DNA of 17,335 nt from Thermoleophilia bacterium (GTDB lineage Bacteria > Actinomycetota > Thermoleophilia > Gaiellales > Gaiellaceae), in the NCBI GenBank assembly GCA_016844515.1, contig JAERMP010000145.1, positions 1-17,335 of the forward strand. Reading direction: 5' to 3'. The notes beneath the pieces are model-generated. The model worked only from the letters and a program-made list of their open reading frames with translations, was not told where the DNA came from and searched no databases. Every line of letters begins with the position of its first letter. The stretch's first letter is position 1. Shown here one piece after another: positions 14,824-17,335 of the stretch. A program made the position numbers and the translations under genes.

Positions 14824-14895
14824 TGGGCGCACCTGGGATCGAACCAGGGACCTCTCGCGTGTGAAGCGAGCGCTCTCCCGCTGAGCTATGCGCCC
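14824..14895 (-). tRNA. tRNA-Val (CAC)
   Basis: Reads on the minus strand as acceptor GGGCGCA/TGCGCCC, D arm GCTC...GAGC, anticodon arm CTCGC-TTCACAC-GCGAG (anticodon CAC, codon GUG), and T arm CCTGG-TTCGATC-CCAGG, plus discriminator A. It is 72 nt and CCA is not encoded. It lies just upstream of the K+ channel gene on the same strand. Confidence 0.96.
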
Positions 14896-15103
14896 GGAGC
14901 TCGTAAGGGTATCCAAGAGCTCGATCCAGAATGAAGGGCCCCAGGTCCCGGTGCCGCGCTGGGTGCCACGATGCTTCGTCCCCGGTCGCGTCCATGTCTA
15001 TTTCGACCTGGACGCTCCCTGCGTCCTTGCCTCGCGGCACCCATCGTCCGCCCCAGGACGGGCATCATCCTGAACGGAGCTCCACCCTTGGTACTTTCCG
15101 CGC
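14896..15103. other. Divergent gap upstream of tRNA-Val and clpS
   Basis: 208 bp expected to carry the leftward tRNA-Val promoter and the rightward clpS promoter. No confident -35/-10 pair, hairpin or small gene was recognised. Confidence 0.4.
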
Positions 15104-15400
15104 GTGGCCCCTGCAACGCTGACACCGCCGCGGCAACGCACCCGACGGGGCACCGGCAGTGGGCTCGGCAAGCCCTGGCGCGTCATCGTCCTGAACGACG
15201 ACCACAACTCGTTCGAGGGCGTCGCGTTCGCGCTCTCCAGTGTGTTGCCAGGGGTTAGCTACGACCAGGGGATGAAGCTCGCGAACCAGATTCACGACAC
15301 CGGTCAGACGATCGTCTGGTCCGGGGACAAGGAGCAGGCCGAGCTCTACTGGGCGGAGCTCGAAGGGTTCGGATTGACGATGGCACCGCTCGAGCAGTAG
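15104..15400 (+). CDS. clpS: ATP-dependent Clp protease adaptor ClpS
   Basis: ClpS binds N-degron substrates and delivers them to the ClpA/ClpC-ClpP protease. The 98-residue protein has a flexible basic N-terminus (TPPRQRTRRGTGSG), then the folded core KPWRVIVLNDDHNSFEGV (23-40), whose NDDHN forms the N-end residue pocket. Next come LSSVLPGVSYDQGMKLANQIHDTGQTIVW, with the His of the binding site, and DKEQAELYWAELEGFGL, as in actinobacterial ClpS. The start is GTG 15104; the SD is weak. No Clp chaperone gene is nearby. The next gene starts 39 bp downstream, so co-transcription with the cytochrome is possible. Confidence 0.95.
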   Translation: MAPATLTPPRQRTRRGTGSGLGKPWRVIVLNDDHNSFEGVAFALSSVLPGVSYDQGMKLANQIHDTGQTIVWSGDKEQAELYWAELEGFGLTMAPLEQ

Positions 15401-15439
15401 CGGTGTCTCGGCGCCGGACACCGTGGTAGCGTCCCGCGC

Positions 15440-16006
15440 GTGCTGCTGGCGCTGACCGGGTACGAGACGGCTCTGCTCGTCGTCGCGGCAGTGTTCATCG
15501 CGTTTGCGCTGATCGTTGCGCTCGTCATTCCGCGGTCGCGACCCGAGTTTCCCGGTCGCCGCCTCGGTTTATTCCTGGCCATTTGCGCCGTGCTATTCGC
15601 AGCGCAGCTGACCGCCGTGCTCGTCCTGGCCGAGGTCGGTGAGGCGGATGAGCCCGTGGCGCACGAGGAGACGACGCCGACCGAGACGACGCCCAGCGAG
15701 ACCACGACGAGCGAGACGACGACCACGGAAGACACGACGACTGAGACACCGGAGGCTCAGGGCGACCCAGTGGCGGGCAAGGAGGTCTTCCTCGGGTCCG
15801 CCGGCTGCAGCGGCTGCCACACGCTGGCCGATGCCGGAGCGTCGGGCTCCGTCGGTCCGAACCTCGACGCAGCGAAACCGTCGTACGACAAGGTCGTCAC
15901 GCAGGTGACCAACGGAGGCGGCGTGATGCCGCCCTTCAAGGACACGCTGAGCGAGCAGCAGATCCAGGACGTCGCAGCGTACGTCTCGTCGGTCGCGGGA
16001 AGCTAG
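15440..16006 (+). CDS. Membrane-anchored class I cytochrome c
   Basis: A 188-residue electron carrier. Two N-terminal transmembrane helices (about 8-30 and 42-64) are followed by a Thr/Glu-rich low-complexity linker (75-104, repeats of ETTPTETTPSETTT type). The C-terminal cytochrome c domain has the heme motif CSGCH (123-127), GPNL (139-142) and a probable axial Met163 in VMPPF. The heme domain should face outside the membrane. The start GTG 15440 places the first helix at the N-terminus. The linker is rich in ACG/GAG codons. No oxidase genes are adjacent, so the partner (photosynthetic-type or respiratory oxidase, or another dehydrogenase) is unknown. Confidence 0.9.
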   Translation: MLLALTGYETALLVVAAVFIAFALIVALVIPRSRPEFPGRRLGLFLAICAVLFAAQLTAVLVLAEVGEADEPVAHEETTPTETTPSETTTSETTTTEDTTTETPEAQGDPVAGKEVFLGSAGCSGCHTLADAGASGSVGPNLDAAKPSYDKVVTQVTNGGGVMPPFKDTLSEQQIQDVAAYVSSVAGS

Positions 16007-16039
16007 CCCGAAAAGCTCGCCGCTAGGCTGTAGCTCCCT

Positions 16040-16128
16040 GGAGAGGTGTCCGAGCGGCCTAAGGAGCGCGACTGGAAATCGCGTACGTGCTGAAAGGTGC
16101 GTCGCGGGTTCAAATCCCGCCCTCTCCG
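16040..16128 (+). tRNA. tRNA-Ser (GGA)
   Basis: An 89-nt class II tRNA: acceptor GGAGAGG/CCTCTCC with discriminator G, anticodon arm CGCGA-CTGGAAA-TCGCG (anticodon GGA, codons UCC/UCU), a long variable arm near 16085-16100, and T arm GCGGG-TTCAAAT-CCCGC. CCA is not encoded. Confidence 0.95.
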
Positions 16129-16140
16129 CTTGTTCTCCGC

Positions 16141-16167
16141 GGGGTCAGACCCCACGGGTCTGACCCC
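16141..16167. repeat. Perfect 12-bp inverted repeat, REP- or terminator-like
   Basis: GGGGTCAGACCC and GGGTCTGACCCC are perfect arms around a 3-nt loop, 12 nt after tRNA-Ser and followed by CCTTTCTCC. It may terminate the tRNA transcript. The GGGGTCAGACCCC word also resembles dispersed REP-type elements linked to REP-associated (Y1, IS200-like) transposases; no transposase is present here. Confidence 0.65.
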
Positions 16168-16194
16168 CTTTCTCCATTGGAAGGGGGTGACGCC

Positions 16195-16380
16195 ATGGTG
16201 AGCAACGGTCGTCCTGTCGTGGTGCTCGGAGCCGGCTCGAGCGGCGAGCACTTCGTGGGGGCCTTGCGTCGGCTCGACCCGGAGGTCGAGATCGTCGTCG
16301 TCGAGCGCGAGTTCGCAGGTGGGCTCGCGGCGCCGGCTCGGGAGCCTTACCCCCTTCCGAGTGACGTAAATCGCTCGTAG
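16195..16380 (+). pseudogene. N-terminal fragment of a flavin pyridine-nucleotide disulfide-type oxidoreductase
   Basis: ATG 16195 is preceded by a strong SD (GGAAGGGGG). The 61 codons encode PVVVLGAGSSGEHFVGALRR (residues 7-26), then LDPEVEIVVVEREFAGG. This is the FAD-binding first strand, helix and acidic second strand seen at the N-terminus of lipoamide dehydrogenase/mercuric reductase-like enzymes. After GG, where family members have the redox-active Cys pair, the sequence diverges (LAAPAREPYPLPSDVNRS) and stops. The remaining roughly 400 residues are absent downstream. It is most likely a remnant of a deletion or recombination beside tRNA-Ser. The short product may still be translated, but it cannot be a working enzyme. 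Confidence 0.65.
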
Positions 16381-16402
16381 GAACTGGCGCTTTCACCCGT
16401 GT

Positions 16403-16429
16403 GGGGGATTTAGGTGCCCCCTCCGGGGG
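16403..16429 (+). promoter_or_regulatory. G5-C5-G5 leader with two mutually exclusive hairpins
   Basis: GGGGG (16403-16407) can pair with CCCCC (16417-16421), or that same CCCCC can pair with GGGGG (16425-16429) around a TCC loop. It is about 75 nt upstream of the ATG of the repeat protein. It resembles the C5/G5 palindromes before the response regulator. The role could be a regulator site or an RNA switch; no known riboswitch class was recognised. Confidence 0.4.
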
Positions 16430-16505
16430 AGGCCGTCTGCCGCCACGTGGTTACGGTCTGTCTCGTCTCATTGCGGCTCACCAAACGGCGGATAGGAGTC
16501 AACGG

Positions 16506-17335
16506 ATGCTGCGGCGCATCTCGAGAATTTCGGACGTAAGGATCGGGCCGTTCTCAGGCGCGATCCTCCCCGCTTGTGCGGCGCTGGTCGTCCCGCTCCT
16601 GGCTGCAACTGCACTCGAGCTCCCTGCCGCGGCCATCGACAGGATTGCAGCGCCGATTCTCGGCCGGTCAGGCCAGTTCGCCAGCTTGCTGAGACCAGCC
16701 GCGGTTCAGAGCGCCGAGGGTGCCCATGGCGTGGTCGGCCTTTCGCCCGTGGGCAGCCCTCCGGAGCGTGGAGGCCGGAACGGCCAGGACGGCTCTGGGT
16801 TCGGTACGCCATCCGCAGAGCCGCTGCTCGCTGAAGGCGGCCCGTCGGATGGGGCCGCGGACGTCCAGTTGGCTGAGCTGGCGCCTGGATGGACCGACGA
16901 CTCGGACACGGAACCTTCCCTTCCGAACGACGAAGCTCCCGGCGACGACTCGGAGAGCGACCCCGAGGGCAGCTCTGGCGGCGACAGCAGCTCGGGCGGC
17001 GGCGGCGGCTCCGGAGGCGCAGGCGGCGACGCACCCGACCCCTCGGGCGATGCCCCCGGCGACGAGGGCGCCGGTGCAGGCGACTCGGGTGGTTCGAACG
17101 GCGGCTCGGGTACCTCGGGTGACGCCCCCGGCGAGGGCCCGGGCGACGAAGGCTCTGGCGACTCGGGCGGCAGCACGGGCGCAGCCGACTCGGGAGGAGA
17201 CGGCGGTTCCGCCGGGTCGAGCGGTGACGCTCCCGGCAACTCCGGCAATACACCCGGTCACGACGACGACTCGCCGGGCAACTCCGGCGACGCTCCCGGG
17301 AACTCGGGCGACGCTCCCGGCAACTCGGGCGACTC
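16506..17335 (+). CDS. Secreted or anchored Gly/Ser/Asp/Pro-rich repeat protein, C-terminus off window
   Basis: The open frame from ATG 16506 (AGGAG 7 nt upstream) runs to the right edge, at least 276 codons. The N-terminus has basic residues (MLRRISRISDVR) then a hydrophobic stretch (about 14-43, rich in Ala/Leu/Val), a signal peptide or membrane anchor. Residues about 45-140 are mixed-composition. From about 140 on, the chain is Gly/Ser/Asp/Pro/Asn only, with no aromatics, and near the end settles into a GNSGDAP-type heptad repeat. The region is strongly acidic and presumably disordered. Such sequences occur in surface or spacer-like secreted proteins and could bind Ca or water; no catalytic domain is visible. 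Its leader has the G5-C5-G5 structure. The function is unknown, and the missing C-terminus may carry a wall or membrane anchor. Confidence 0.75.
   Translation, partial: MLRRISRISDVRIGPFSGAILPACAALVVPLLAATALELPAAAIDRIAAPILGRSGQFASLLRPAAVQSAEGAHGVVGLSPVGSPPERGGRNGQDGSGFGTPSAEPLLAEGGPSDGAADVQLAELAPGWTDDSDTEPSLPNDEAPGDDSESDPEGSSGGDSSSGGGGGSGGAGGDAPDPSGDAPGDEGAGAGDSGGSNGGSGTSGDAPGEGPGDEGSGDSGGSTGAADSGGDGGSAGSSGDAPGNSGNTPGHDDDSPGNSGDAPGNSGDAPGNSGD

Noticed and set aside
14783..15040. N-terminal extension of the K+ channel frame (86 extra residues)
   Set aside because: It translates straight through tRNA-Val (14824-14895); the channel fold begins after GTG 14782.
15735..15760. Frameshift within the Thr/Glu linker of the cytochrome
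   Set aside because: The frame stays continuous from the membrane helices through the linker to CSGCH, so no break is needed.
16141..16167. CRISPR or tandem repeat unit
   Set aside because: A single palindromic copy with no spaced repeats in the window.
16468..17253. Minus-strand frames opposite the repeat protein
   Set aside because: Their composition is the complement of the Gly/Ser/Asp repeat codons (Arg- or Pro/Ser-rich); the plus strand has an SD, a signal-like start and regular repeats.

Overview
The window is high-GC bacterial DNA with GTG starts, ATGA and other overlapping gene junctions, tRNAs without an encoded CCA, a short 4.5S-type SRP RNA, ClpS, and a dnaX-ebfC-...-recR arrangement. 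This fits a high-GC actinobacterial lineage. Thermoleophilia/Gaiella-like bacteria are my best guess from general gene style, but no single marker proves it.

Layout. (1) 1-5740 is a divergent cell-surface polysaccharide locus. Reading left from about 3031 are an FAD-dependent UGM/protoporphyrinogen-oxidase-like enzyme and two tandem family-2 glycosyltransferases; the second runs off the left edge. Reading right from 3079 are a WbaP-type polyprenyl-phosphate sugar-1-phosphate transferase and, by ATGA overlap, a Gfo/Idh/MocA sugar dehydrogenase. Together they would start a glycan on the lipid carrier, supply a modified sugar, and extend the chain. (2) 5946-10547 is a leftward block: dnaX, ebfC (ATGA overlap), a LuxR/NarL-type response regulator, recR and asd. 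The dnaX-ebfC-recR replication/repair group is interrupted by the regulator. The gaps hold strong inverted repeats: four or five stem-loops before the regulator, a perfect 12-bp stem before recR, and a 170-bp nested palindrome between recR and asd. (3) 10651-12992 holds a rightward two-repeat Cys-containing protein broken near its end, a leftward SAM methyltransferase, and the SRP RNA gene (leftward). (4) 13156-16128 holds a DsbA/FrnE-fold protein lacking the second active-site Cys, a convergent voltage-sensor-like K+ channel, tRNA-Val(CAC), clpS, a membrane-anchored cytochrome c and tRNA-Ser(GGA). (5) 16129-17335 holds a perfect 12-bp REP/terminator-like hairpin, a 61-codon fragment of a flavin disulfide-type reductase, a G5/C5/G5 structured leader, and the start of a large secreted or anchored Gly/Ser/Asp/Pro repeat protein cut by the right edge.

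I see no CRISPR array, defence operon, prophage or intact transposase. The most interesting signals are non-coding: the 170-bp palindrome with 16-bp perfect ends, and the dense hairpins placed directly against start codons that lack a clear Shine-Dalgarno sequence. Next come the two broken genes and the truncated repeat protein.
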